A DNA stretch of 64,000 nt. Source: Sycobia sp. Sy_11. Lineage: Eukaryota > Arthropoda > Insecta > Hymenoptera > Epichrysomallidae. Under the pieces are notes generated by a model. The model ran no database searches, was not told the DNA's origin, and worked only from the letters and a program-made list of their open reading frames with translations. The stretch is taken from positions 3,319,001-3,383,000 of the forward strand of contig JACCIC010000035.1 of assembly GCA_018907035.1 (NCBI GenBank), given 5' to 3'. Shown piece by piece: positions 48,001 through 59,742 of the stretch. Every line of letters begins with the position of its first letter. Within the stretch, counting starts at the first letter, position 1. Made by a program: the position numbers and the translations under genes.

Positions 48001-49252
48001 TTTCGAAAAGAAATGTAGATGAGCGGACAGGCGTGAAAATGAGGACGAAGGCAATACGCTGACGATTTTGTTTCAGCGACGGTATTGAGCGTCATTCATG
48101 AAACGAGATTAGATTTCAACGTGATAACGTTACCATTGATGCTGTTTGTTTTATTATTGTAATATATATATATATATTTACAAATATCATCGTACGAATT
48201 GGCAATTTCAAATTTGTTACGAGGAGACCCATTAAACGAAAAGACAATTTTGTAAGTTGAAAACAATGTGTCCACTAAATATTTTAGATCTTTATAAAAC
48301 AAGTATAAATGAAATTCTATACATATATAATTAAATAAAATATGTGTTGTATCACGATCTACAAGTTTTATGTAAATTAATTTTCTAAGCACTTCTGTAA
48401 AATTATTAAATTCATTTTTTTTTATTTGTGGCTTTTATGCGTTCCATCATAAAAGTATCATTGACTTGAAATTTTCAGGGATACCGTTTTCAGTAATATT
48501 CTAAATCGACACTTCAAAACGTCTAGAAAGCTTTATTTACTGCGTAATAGTTAGTATTATTTCGGGCATACATTTTATCAGAACATTTGTTAACTAAGTA
48601 TCAATATTCATTGATAATCGATATAAACGCACGTAAAACTTTTGTCTTCAAGTCAAACGAATTATCTATATTTATCAGTCGAAAAGCATTTAACTCGCTG
48701 GAAAAACTCGTTCGAGCCACCCTAAATACGAATATTCGAGTGCACGCACAGACCGATATTCGATCTAGCAAAAAAGAACAATGATAATAAATTTTTTAAA
48801 AAGCTGCCATTTTCGGACAGTAATGCCGTCAGATATTGTCAAGGTATATGTTAAAGTAACGCAAAAGAGCACTAAAAACCTGTCGCAATCGCGCGAGCTC
48901 GCTGTACTGTAATTTTGTCAACGGAATCCCCCTGCAGAGCAGAAAATTGAAGTACGAACGCGCGTGCGCGCGCGCGCGCGCCTTCCGAAAGCTGCTGTAA
49001 AAAAAAAAAATGCATTCGTTCAAATATTTTTACGACGGCGGCAAAAACTAAACAAAGAAGTCCGCCGCGCATTACGGGGTCTATTTTGAACAATGGACCA
49101 TCGCGTTTCCCCCAAGTGCGCGTTTCGCGCTCGTTTTTCGTCGCGCGCCTTTAACAAGGATCGTAACTCCGCGTTATAAAAGTCCCTCGGAGGCAAGAAG
49201 GGAAAGAAAAATAGCGAGGGTCATAGAAATGCTTTTGTGCACACAGTCGAAG

Positions 49253-49256
<4 letters not shown>
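48001..49256. other. AT-rich, then mixed stretch
   Basis: AT-rich to about 48,840. A CG-alternating run lies at 48,958-48,982, and GC-rich sequence follows to the GA array. Confidence 0.5.
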
Positions 49257-49293
<37 letters not shown>

Positions 49294-49299
49294 AGGGGG
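49257..49299. repeat. (GA)n and G-rich tract
   Basis: Fifteen GA units followed by G8 and G5 runs. Confidence 0.94.
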
Positions 49300-49787
49300 T
49301 GTGCCTCTAATATTAAATTATCCACGAGCTCCATAAAGTATCCATTAGACCTCGGCGCGCACCTTGTCCAAAGCCGGTCATACATATACATATATATATA
49401 TATATCAATATCTGTTTGGTGGTTTTTCATGGCGAAGCCAGTCGTAAATAAACACGGCGAGCATGCGCGGACGGAATTTCGGACGGCCCATACGTAATGT
49501 GCGCCGCGGAGGTTGCGCAAACGCGCTCGCCGTTCGTCGGCGGCCCGCGGAGGCAAAAAGATAAGAGAGGGCTTGCGGAGGGCGCCGCTACGGATACCCA
49601 CGTACACGTTCAGAGGCATATAGCAGCGACGCGACGACTCCCTCGGGGGGGGGTGGGGAGGCAGGGGCGAGGGGAGGGGTCTCTCTCTCTCTCTAAACGC
49701 GGCTAGATAAATGCCGTGGTTCGGTACGCGGGGCGGATCGCGGCCGCGCTTACAACAGCAGTGGAGTATGGTCCCGAGACTCGTTTC

Positions 49788-49790
<3 letters not shown>

Positions 49791-49837
<47 letters not shown>
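49791..49837. repeat. (AT)23 microsatellite
   Basis: A perfect array. Confidence 0.97.
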
Positions 49838-49839
<2 letters not shown>

Positions 49840-49993
49840 TATCGATCCCGTACGGTAGCGTTGTCCCTGTAACATTTATATATATTTCCGCGAGGCGTTT
49901 TAATGCGCGCTCCCTCTCTTTTTAACAACGGCAGAACGAGGGATGCCCTCCCCCCTCTATTAGTGCGTATGGGTACGTAATCGTGCTCCCGAG

Positions 49994-49995
<2 letters not shown>

Positions 49996-50038
<43 letters not shown>
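49996..50038. repeat. (AT)21 microsatellite
   Basis: A perfect array. Confidence 0.97.
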
Positions 50039-50044
<6 letters not shown>

Positions 50045-50435
50045 GAGAGCGGGGCGCCTCGTAATAAGATACCCCATGGGCCCTGCCTCCGACCGGCACC
50101 GACGCACTTTAAAACCGCGTCGCTCGTGTAATAGAACGTCGCCTGGCTCACCCGCGACAATGTGCACCCACGGCGCGGTATGCCAAAAATTTGTGCGTGT
50201 CTCGAAGCTACGGGGTGCGGGGGTGCGGGCACGGGCGATTTTTACGAGGCGCTTTTTCTTCACCAACATGAACCGCTCCCCCCCCCCTCTATCCGCGCCT
50301 TTATTCGCGCGGTCTTTATTTATTTATTTTTTCTATCCTTTTTTTTCGAACGGATTGCGCGAGCAAAATGCGCGGGCGGTCTTTATCGTGACTCGCGCCT
50401 ATACTATATATATATATCCATAACTACATAGGCGT

Positions 50436-50985
50436 GCCTAGATGAGGTTCCAGGTTGTTATTTTGCAAAATTGTTTCCCGTTGAAAAATATGCGCTTTTT
50501 AACCCAAAAACCGACCGAGAGCAGTTTCAGTTTTCAATGTAAAAGTGTTATTTTGCGTAAGTGCACCTCTTACATTTTATTTGAGCAAAAAAATTGGTTT
50601 TTTCGAAATATTAATGCATTGAATAGACGTGTAATTGAAAAGAGCTAAGCTCGATAAAGATGTTATTGGAAAAATGCACTGCTTTTAAAGAAAATCTATA
50701 TGCAAGCTAATAAATGTTTTTACGAAAGACTGTAAGAACGATAAAAATACTTATTAGTGTACTTTATATCAGTCTACGTTAGTACACTTTTTAATCTTTA
50801 CTTCTTTATGCATTTTAAATTATTCCAAAGTTTATTTAATCATATTTTTTATGGTTGACCTGTATTGGTGCAAATTTTCCATCGCAATTCGTTAAATAGT
50901 GCAAAACGAGAACATTTGAAAAATTATCGAGAAATCTATATACGTATTGTTAATTTTAAACATAGTAATTGTCTTTCTTTACTGA
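50436..50985. other. AT-rich unique stretch left of the inverted-repeat element
   Basis: No repeat arrays. A 68-codon frame is AT-driven. Confidence 0.5.
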
Positions 50986-51425
50986 ACCTTAAAGTACCGG
51001 TATTTCAGATATTGCCAATGCATATTGTTTATACGAAAAAGTGATCGCAGGTCCCCAATTTGAACGAAAACCGAGACTAAATGTTTGCGAGTCGGAGCAT
51101 GACGCATATATGCGTAAAAATTAAATTTTTTAAATTTAATAATTGAAAAAATTACGATTCTGAAGTCAAAATTGGAAAATTCGAACTTTTTGATGAACAA
51201 AATATGATGAATCCTTATGTAGTTTATTTAAAATTTTGATAATATAACTATCACGTTTTGATATTTTGATAACATAACTATCATATTTCGATAATATAAC
51301 TATATTTATTTATTCGTAATTATTATTACCTATCCATCATTCTTAATCATTATTCGGTACAAAATAGGTTTTTCACAATGGTCTATTTTCTGACGCATAT
51401 CATGGTCATACCGGTACTCTAAGGT
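50986..51425. mobile_element. 440-bp MITE-like element with terminal inverted repeats
   Basis: The left end ACCTTAAAGTACCGGTAT (50,986-51,003) is matched on the opposite strand by the right end at 51,408-51,425 with one mismatch in 18. Counting three further outer bases gives 19 of 21. The right flank is TTAA and the left flank is CTGA, compatible with a mutated TTAA duplication as made by piggyBac-type elements, but not proof. The interior is AT-rich and non-coding, with a 14-bp palindrome (51,102-51,115) and a small tandem repeat (51,233-51,305). The size and lack of an ORF suggest a non-autonomous DNA transposon. Confidence 0.55.
51233..51305. repeat. Three-copy imperfect tandem repeat inside the inverted-repeat element
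   Basis: A unit resembling TTTTGATAATATAACTATCA occurs three times with substitutions and uneven spacing, starting near 51,234, 51,264 and 51,286. It lies within the element bounded by the 18-bp inverted repeats, a common position for subterminal repeats in small DNA transposons. Confidence 0.5.
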
Positions 51426-52148
51426 TTAATATCATTTCATGGCACATAATGTCAAAATAGTATACGTCTGTTCATGCACTGTTACTACTTATGAATTGCA
51501 AGTTACTCTTTCCTTTGATTGACTATTGGAAATGTAAGTTTTCACAAAATTATAAGACTTTTTGATTTTAGTATAAATATTTCATTGCATCTAAGATTAT
51601 TTTCGTTCTTAATAATTATTATACACGTTTCCTTGAGAAACAATAAAATTACCTAACAAAACTTTAGCATAAGTTAAAAAAATTTTATTTTAATATCTCA
51701 AAGCAAATTCATTAAATATTAGGACAAACTAAAAGTCATTCAATCGTATTGGATTTTAAAACTATGAGCTTTGAATGAGTTCCTGAGTACAATAAATACG
51801 AAATTGCTTTATTTACTGTCAACTTCCCTCAAATTCACATTAATAATATAATTATTATTACATTTTTACAAACATAATATACGTACATCGGACATCTTGT
51901 ACTTCAATATGAATTTTCATGGTCTTATACAATAATAAGAATATCACTTTAGTGAGTTTAAAATTATGTTGCGAATGATTTTACAATAATTACGTAAAGC
52001 TGCCGTTTTGAAGCTACACGTTACACAAATCACATTTAACTCGTATATAATAAAGTTGAAGCATTTTAAAATCCAGTTTCCTGCAGATAGGTTAATAGAC
52101 GGTAACTGAAAGAGGCAAGACGTACCGAAAAAAGGAACGATGTAAAAC
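51426..52148. other. AT-rich unique stretch between the two mobile-element candidates
   Basis: Strongly AT-rich, with nothing recognised. Confidence 0.5.
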
Positions 52149-52310
52149 TTTTTTCTTATATTGTTTAACGTCGCTCTATTTATGCCAAATACCGGTGCTA
52201 ATGAGCGACAGAGATCCACGATCTGTTTGTAAAGAAAGCACATGTACATTATTACAGCCGTGCTTGTATCAATCGGCCGAGACCGGGATTTGAACTCGGA
52301 TCACCAAGAT
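52149..52310 (-). mobile_element. tRNA-derived SINE fragment, 5' truncated
   Basis: Read on the minus strand, GAGTTCAAATCCC (52,285-52,297) matches an RNA polymerase III B box and sits in a tRNA T-arm-like hairpin with four of five stem pairs (CCGAG/CCCGG). About 100 bases of non-tRNA body follow, ending in GAGCGACGTTAAACAAT and a short A-rich tail at 52,149-52,163. No A box or acceptor stem is visible upstream of the T arm, so the head is missing or too diverged. B box, unrelated body and A-rich end in this order are typical of tRNA-derived SINEs. No second copy is apparent in the window and no target-site duplication is evident. Confidence 0.5.
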
Positions 52311-53174
52311 AAATGAATTATTAATGAATGCTTTTTAATTAGCGATATTTAATTATGATCCAATAATTGCTGTAATTTTTTATTCGATGGTTTTGCTTTT
52401 CATGGAAATAGAAAAATAATGTCACTGCACTTTGTGACAATAAGTGAAATAACCGTATATAAATCAATAATGATTTAAAAATAGCTTTTTTATACGTACA
52501 TACTGCAATTATAATTGAAATAAACATGGAGTGAAGTAATTATAATATCGTCATTTTTTAATTCTAAAAAAAAACTTTGTATCAGCAAACACGCGATATA
52601 TGTTTTCAATTATATACGAACAAAAAACATTTGCATGATCCTACACGATTTTAATTTCGAAATATTCCTTTTTCAAATAGTTATAGCTATTTTGAAATTC
52701 AATATTGTGCAGTTGAAGAAATTGAAATTCAATAGTTCAGTTTACAAAGAAATCAAATGTAAATCTTTTTTAAAAAAATTTTATTCATAAGATTAAAACG
52801 TTGTTGCAGCAATAATAATAAATGTTTCGAAATTGTATTTGTAAATCAAAAAGTTGAAAATAAGATTTACATTGTACTCCGAATTTTATATGAAGGCATT
52901 AAAGAGAAGTTTGAAAATGCCCTGTATTGTCTGCGAGAAGGCTTAAAAATAATTTTGCTTAAATGATGCTGACTGCAGAAACTTCGGATTACTCTTGGGG
53001 ACTTTATAGGGTCGTATTACTTTTTTGCCGCATAACACCTTAGTTTAAATTACACTCATGAATAAATCAGTTATAAATTATACAAATAAATCAGAATTTC
53101 TTTTTACAAGGCAATTAATTTAAATTAAATTTCCCCACTAACGACATTACATGTTTTTTTCAATACTCACACAT

Positions 53175-53179
<5 letters not shown>
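52311..53179. other. AT-rich unique stretch
   Basis: No arrays, gene or RNA recognised. Confidence 0.55.

Positions 53180-53232
<53 letters not shown>
53180..53232. repeat. (TA)26 microsatellite
   Basis: A perfect array. Confidence 0.97.
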
Positions 53233-53235
<3 letters not shown>

Positions 53236-53289
53236 CTGTCCGTGGAAAAAACTGTTTATTCCTCACACAACCGGTAAAAAAAAAAGATG

Positions 53290-53700
53290 CAATTTTTTGA
53301 TAATATATGTAATTGGGCGCGGCTGTTGCACATTACAGTTTTCAGTTATAAAAGAATCGCGTGCGACGCCGGCGGCGCGGCCGCGGCTCGGCTCCCGTCC
53401 ACCGGGGCGCGTGGAATAAAAAACAGATTCGCGCAGTATAATAACGATATATGGTCGCGCTGGGTGGAGAAAATTGGGGCCTTGTCCCTCACCAGTCAAA
53501 GTGTCGCAAGCGGAATCTCTCCCGTGGCCAGCAGAGGCGATCAAAAGCGCGCACGGCGAGGAGGGGGGGGGGAGGGAGGTGCATCGGACGAAACTGCGAA
53601 CGAGAAAGGGAGGTGAGGGAAAGCCAAAGAGAGCCGAGGATCTCTCGCTTTGCATTTCGGGCGCTCGTTTTACCCGATGCTTTGGGCTCACGCGCGAGAA
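53290..53700. other. GC-rich patch
   Basis: CpG-rich, with purine-rich GA/GG segments near 53,560-53,620. Frames of 109-151 codons overlap one another. Confidence 0.55.
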
Positions 53701-53714
53701 ATATCACACTGTTT

Positions 53715-53771
<57 letters not shown>
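53715..53771. repeat. (CA)n-(TA)n compound microsatellite
   Basis: About ten CA units pass directly into about 18 TA units. Confidence 0.97.
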
Positions 53772-53775
<4 letters not shown>

Positions 53776-54607
53776 CACCTTTGCCCGCGACAGGTCCGCC
53801 GACATTTATAGCGGGTCGAGAGAAATCGTGGAAAAAGGAATGTGCGGAAAAGAGGAAACAAAAGGCAGAGGGAGAAAGAAAGAGATCCTCAAGCTGACGG
53901 AGGATTCCGTGCGCTACCGCAGCTGTTAAAACGCGCTGGCGATCGCACGCACCTATACTGTCATAAGTGGTAATGTCGCTGGAGTCCTCTACCAGAAAAG
54001 ACTTAAACTTTTACTGTAGCTATTGTTTCAGTGTTTGTTACTGAATATGGTGAATATGTTCCTGTTATGGTGAAGATCTTGTAAGATTTAAAGTTTAGAT
54101 TTAAATTCCGGAATCATCATAGATATCTTGCCAAATAGCTTCAGGAAAACCGCGAAAAGTGTGCGCCTAGCTTAAAAGCTTTATCACTTTATGTTCTCTC
54201 TCTCTCTCTCTCTCTCTACATTTTTGTATTCTTACTACAGCATCTTTATTTCTTCATTGCGCTTGATTTAATTAACTCCCGGTCAATTGGTTTGCGCTAC
54301 CCAGGACCCGTTCCTTATATATATATATACACGGGTGGCCGGCAGTTGCACCTTGCGGCTTAACGTCCTGTATCGCGTATTATTGAAAATTTAACGTATA
54401 TACACAATGTATTTCCTTGCAAGCCGCCCAAAGGCACGAGCGTCCCGATTCGGCGAAAATAATCCCCGCCCCTATAACGATGAACGTCGACGTAACCCTC
54501 TCATTCTCCTCCGCCCACAAATGCGTTCGTCGTACTCGCTCGAATGGCACGCGCGCGCGTGCAAGAAGTCGCCGCCCCGCGTTTACGGACGGTTTATCAA
54601 TAAGCCA
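53772..54607. other. Mixed unique stretch
   Basis: A short (CT)12 lies at 54,195-54,218 and short TA runs near 54,317. No gene is seen. Confidence 0.5.
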
Positions 54608-54698
54608 CGTAGTAGTAGTAGTAGTAATATGTGTGTGTGTATGTGTGTATATACGTATATATATACATACATACATATAATATAATATATATATATAC
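54608..54698. repeat. Compound (TAG)n/(TG)n/(TACA)n/(TA)n tract
   Basis: Five or six GTA units, then TG/TATG units, TACA units and TA units in succession. Confidence 0.88.
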
Positions 54699-55580
54699 TT
54701 GCTAAATTGCAGGCCTCGTCCGCGAGGCTCACGTTTAATGTGTCGGGCTCGATATCAACGAACACGACGTGTATATATTATATACATATATGTAAATGCC
54801 GGATTTAATAAAGCAGTTGCTCGAAGCCCGCGGCTCGGCATATGATTGTAATTGCCGTGGAGATCGGTGATGCGGGACGACTGGAACGCGGAGGCGGACG
54901 CGCGACGTCAGCTTCGCAGGATGTGCGACTCTTGCACTTTTGATGGATTTGTCTTTTTTTTGGACGATATTTCAATATTGCAACTTGTGCAAACTGGTAT
55001 TTTTCGCTATGAGTCTTACATCTGAACACGGAAGTGTACATTTACCTGCAAATATGATATATATATCGAAAAAAATTACTGTCCATTATTTCTCTGATAC
55101 TTATATCTAAAAAAGTAACAATCGAAATAACTTTTATTCTATTTAGCTTTTTCATGGGTTGTGTGATATATTACTTCAGAGAGAAGAATAGATAACGGTA
55201 AAAAATCCGTATGTACTCGAAAGAGATCATGATGCTTCTATTTCGAATTCATCATAAGCACACTTGTGAAAATTTAACGGCGAAATATATATTTCAGAAG
55301 GTAAAACAGAATTATTTATTTGCATCAGAAAAATGTCTATAGGCTTTTGATATAATAAATTTTGTTGCATAGTAAATACATTAGTTAACATATAAAGACA
55401 ACCTTAACGTGCATTTTTCAATATCTACCTGATATTTGTAATTGAAATTATGACCTACCTTTTGATATCGGAAGCTGATAATTTCGCCGAATTGGAAATT
55501 TTATCGTGAACCGAGTGATTTGCCTGCAAGAGTTCCCGTCAAATTTGTCCGGCAAAATTAACCGGATACAGAATCGAGTC
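54699..55580. other. Mixed, then AT-rich unique stretch
   Basis: CpG-rich near 54,830-54,920, then AT-rich. Nothing recognised. Confidence 0.5.
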
Positions 55581-56395
55581 AGAGATGGTTAAAAGCCCGA
55601 CATACACGGGCTCGAAGCCAATAAGAATTCCTCGCCGGATAATCATCTCGTCCTCGGATTCTCTACCGAACCTCTACACGTAGGTTCGGATACGAATCTG
55701 GCAAAGCGCCCCGCTCGACGCGCGATTTTCGCGACCTTTCACTTCGCGCCGCTAATTCTCGACGCTTGTACGCCTACGTTTTCGTTCGGGAGCGCGCGGC
55801 AATTGCGACAGAGCGACGAGATTCCCGTCGCCCTCCCCCTCCCCCCGCCAAAGTCTCAGGTTCATTGTCGTCTTTAATCGTTGCGCGACTGCCGCGCGCG
55901 TTTTGATTTACCCTCCCTGCCCTCCTCGGGTGACTTCCGAGGGGCGTCGATGCGTCGATCGAACGCCCGGGAAGACGTAAAGGGGGGTAGGGGGGAGGCG
56001 GCCTCTCTCATTCATCCGTAACACGTGGATGGCCATCGCTCGTGGGCGCGACCGCGGGCCATATTTGGTGGCAGAGGGCCGAGAACGGGTTGCGAAGGCG
56101 CATCGCCGAGTCGAGCGGATCGGCGATAACGCGTCGGGTTTCCGATATTTCGAAAACCTCCGCCGCGCGGCGAATCTCATCCTCATGCGCGCTTTAATTT
56201 CCGTCAGTTGGCGGGAGATTTTCAAAAGACACGGCGTTCGATCCGGCCGGCGGTGGCAATTATTTTCGTATACGAACGAGCCTGCATGTGCGAGCGCTCG
56301 AGAAGGTCTCGGTGGAATTTTAATTTTTATTCCTCGTCCTTACGCGAAGCGAGCGTCCTTTCTCTCGTACGCTAATTTGCTTATAAGGCAAAAGT
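55581..56395. other. Microsatellite-free GC-rich unique block
   Basis: About 800 bases of CpG-rich but complex sequence without tandem arrays, unusual in this window. Frames on both strands (55,908-56,225 minus and 56,029-56,397 plus) are Arg-rich and unrecognised. It could hold a conserved regulatory region or a noncoding exon, but nothing in it proves either. Confidence 0.4.
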
Positions 56396-56485
56396 AAAAT
56401 AATTAATATCGCTCGAGCTTTCGGATGTTTTACAAAAACATACTCCGGGCATTATTTTAAAGACCACTTGCCACAAGTCCCGCTC

Positions 56486-56509
56486 TTTCTCTCTCTCTCT
56501 CTCTCTCTA
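56486..56509. repeat. Short (CT)n tract
   Basis: About 11 CT units with a TTT variant. Confidence 0.9.
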
Positions 56510-56759
56510 TCTCTCCGCGTTCAAAAATCGCCGAGGATTAAAATTCCAAAAATGACGAGTCGAAAAAGTATTCGCCCGACGGTAATTTCATTATTTTCGT
56601 ATGGTGTTTTTTTTCACAATTGCCAGAACGAGTAATCAAAAAAACCAAACGTACAATCCGGGAAAGGCAGCTAATTATCGCATACACATCTCTCCCCTTT
56701 TTTTTTCACTTTTCGTCCCGTACGCTTCGCAATCGTCGATTTCTTGTAGCGCTTACACG

Positions 56760-57176
56760 CCTGTCCAAAGTCGGCCGCGCGCTACGTGGCGAAGTCCCGA
56801 ATTCGCGCGGCTCGGGGGGGGGGGGAGGGGGTCGATTCACCCACCGCCCGGGACGCGCCGTGCAGAAATCCCGCACACCCGTGGCCCGACGGCCAGGCTC
56901 GAATAATTAATTATCGGGTCGGCGGGGCGGGATCGCGCGGTTTCAACCTCCCCGCGAACTCGATCTCGGCGAGACGTCCCCGCGAGGCTGCTGGCGGAGG
57001 CGAATGGAGCGGGAGGGGGGGGGAGGGGGCGAATGAAGAATTCAATTTAACGGGGAAAGAGCGGCGAGGGAGGCGGACAGAGCGGTTATTTGGCGCGCCT
57101 CGAGTCCAAACGAAAGGGACGCGCGCCCCCGCTACTCGTTGCCGTTGTTTCCTTCGCGCGCCAACTGAGCATATAC

Positions 57177-57221
<45 letters not shown>

Positions 57222-57436
57222 GTCCGCGCGCGGGCATGCAGCGCGGTCGAATGGAGCTCTCTTATCCGGAAGCGCTGTACGTTTGGCGATCCTTAATTAA
57301 GCCTCTCTTTCACGGGCCCGGCGTGCGCGAACGTACACGGGCTCCGATCGAAGGCGCGCCGCGCATACGTAACGTCTCAATGTTGCACTGTCGAAACCTT
57401 ACTCCACTCCACCGTCCGTCGCGAGGGTGTGCTTCG
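56760..57436. other. GC-rich block with G runs
   Basis: CpG-dense, with G12 at 56,814-56,825 followed by AGGGGG, and further G runs at about 57,012-57,030. A 248-codon plus frame (56,786-57,532) is Arg/Gly-rich and crosses microsatellites. Confidence 0.55.
57171..57221. repeat. (TA)n-(TG)n compound microsatellite
   Basis: About eight TA units then 15 TG units. Confidence 0.95.
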
Positions 57437-57472
57437 TTTCTTTTTTTTTTTTTTTTTTTTATTCTTTTTTTC
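57437..57472. repeat. T-rich tract
   Basis: T runs of about 20 and 7 bases separated by ATTC. Confidence 0.9.
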
Positions 57473-58700
57473 TCAACCGCCAGTGTGTTTCGCTCGTTGC
57501 TCGTCGTTGTTGCACCGGTGCGTCACGTGTAACCGGGCCGTTATAGTCGCGCATCGGTCGAAAGCGAAAGTTCCGGCCGTGTCGGCGAGGGAATGTAAAC
57601 GTCCCGAGCGGGAGTTTAGCATGGATTCCTACCGTGATCTGGTTAGATTTTCCGTATTTCTCGTTCCGATCTGGTATAAGGAACACTTATTAGTTGCTAA
57701 TGCTAACTAATGTAAACAAAACTATGTATCTCATTGCTTGGGATTCTATCCTTGAATAGATAAACTTTTTTATCATTTCCATCCCTGTGAAAAAATCCAT
57801 CAAATTCTATTTAAATAAAAAACACCAAAGAAATAAATTTCATTTGATTCCTATCAGCAAATGCCCCATATTTTATTTAGAAATATTATGTGGACAATTC
57901 ATATTATGCATTAAGACTTACTCCAGCTATTGAATATGGTATTTGATAAGTATTGATCATTTATCAACATCAAATGGTAAGTATATTTTTCTATTGCGAA
58001 TAAAAAATTTCGTCTATGTTTAGAATACGTATGTAATGGAAAATTAAAAAAAAATTATCATGAATCATATCCTTTTCTGTACCTTTAAGATTTTCACATT
58101 CTTTTATCCATTACTAATATTGTATAAGATTATTTTAGGTCAATATACATTAGATATTTGCAACATGCCTTTTTTCCATATATTTATATTAATTATATAT
58201 GTATAGAACAATAAATTATGTTATTTGAATCGGAAAAACATGAAGCTTAAACCCCTACTTTTCACAATAAACGTTATATCTAATTTGCCGCGTATTAAAA
58301 ATCCAGTGCAATCAAAAAGCACGAACTTTTGGAAATTTGGCGGGGTTCCAACAGAACAATATTGACTTCTTTCTATCTAATGGAAAATAAAGGTCCCTCA
58401 ATTATATTCAAGCTGGGTATCTCTTGATATTCTTTAATTCTTGCTTATGCCTAAAATTTTTCAAGCAGGGGCCACGAGCAAGCTTGTAAGTATATCCCAA
58501 CTTCTACCTATACTTAACTGAAATCTAAGTGAATAATTATGCTGATAAATTACCACTTTTTTTGCGAACATTATTGATAATGCGATAAGAAATTCTCATT
58601 GATATCTGCGTATTACATGACTTGGATCGTTAGGAAATCCAGCTGCAATCCACATTAAACCAAGTGGACGTATTATTTCTACGCGGAGCTGGATACGGTC
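57473..58700. other. Short GC-rich start, then AT-rich unique stretch
   Basis: AT-rich from 57,690 with no arrays. Nothing recognised. Confidence 0.55.
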
Positions 58701-59660
58701 GTCTGTCTTTATTAATCGTCAATTACTAGCGCTCGCTCGGCACAATGGAATCAAGAAGTATACGCTCACAATCGGCAACCTGTTAATTGTTAATCGAGCA
58801 CGAGAGAAAAAAATATGTATATCGAGATGACTGTTTTTTTTCTTTTCTGCTGCTGGCTAAACGAAAAAAACTCAGATGCCGTTACGCGCATATATACGCC
58901 TCGTTGCTTTATATGGAACATTGAGTGATTTTCCGCGCACTTTTATCAATCGGCAAAACAAATAGAAAGAGGGCTCGGGAGAAGAGAAAAAAAAGCGTAA
59001 TGAGCAACTAACTGTATTATGCAATATATTAGATCGCAGTTCCTGGAGCACGCGGAGGCAAGTATCGTGTAGAAAATCGTTAATACGAAAGTCGAAGTGT
59101 ATCCCTACCGAGTTTCATCGCGCGCTCGATCGCGCGGCTAATCTCGCCTGTCAAGCCCGAATGCGGGCAGCGTTGCGCATTATGCGTTTCGATGGAAAAT
59201 CGTAAAGCCCCGGATTATTCATTAATGTTGAAAAATTGCGTTTATCGCCGGCTAAAGACCGAGAGCCGCGCGCGCGCGCGCGCGCTGGGAAGGAAAACGG
59301 GAGTTATGACTCGTGCCTCGCGCGGCTCCCATTATACACGTGTATGTATATGTAGATTTTTCCGCGGGGCATTAAAAACGCATCGGGGCGGGCGAGGTAT
59401 CGCGGCGAGGAGGGGCGGTAAGGGAGAGGGAGGGGGGAGGGGGAGACCCGTTCTCCTTGCCAATGCCGTATATCAAAAACGGCGAGTTCATTAATTAAAC
59501 AGCCCGGGGAAAAATTTGTCAGCTTCATTAAGGGGTGATCAATCTATCTCTCGCTCCCTATATACCGTGGCTCTATTGCGAAAACAATGCCGGGCGCCCT
59601 GCACTCGACTGGAACACGTATACGGAGAAAAAGAGAGTGACGGAGTGCTGGAAAAACGGT
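58701..59660. other. Mixed to GC-rich stretch
   Basis: CpG-rich from about 59,090, with a CG-alternating run at 59,268-59,286 and a G-rich segment at 59,408-59,448. No gene is supportable. Confidence 0.55.
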
Positions 59661-59670
59661 CTCCCTCCCT

Positions 59671-59712
<42 letters not shown>

Positions 59713-59742
59713 TTCCCTCTCCCACTCCCTCTCCCTCCCTTT
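59661..59742. repeat. Pyrimidine tract with (CT)n
   Basis: Fifteen perfect CT units at 59,675-59,705 inside a longer C/T-only stretch with CCCT units. Confidence 0.93.

Larger units (their letters stand above)
49300..50435. other. GC-rich block with two long TA arrays
   Basis: CpG-rich sequence. A 292-codon minus frame spanning it is stitched from TA and GA arrays read as protein and is not credible. No gene is supportable. Confidence 0.55.

Noticed and set aside
49221..50099. 292-codon minus-strand open frame
   Set aside because: It is stitched together from two TA arrays and a GA array translated as Ile-Tyr and Leu-Ser runs.
52261..52320. Functional tRNA gene on the minus strand
   Set aside because: Only a T-arm and B-box-like part are present. 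There is no A box, anticodon arm or acceptor stem. Interpreted as SINE debris.
56786..57532. 248-codon plus-strand open frame
   Set aside because: It is Arg/Gly-rich from G runs and crosses a TA-TG array and a T tract. No domain.
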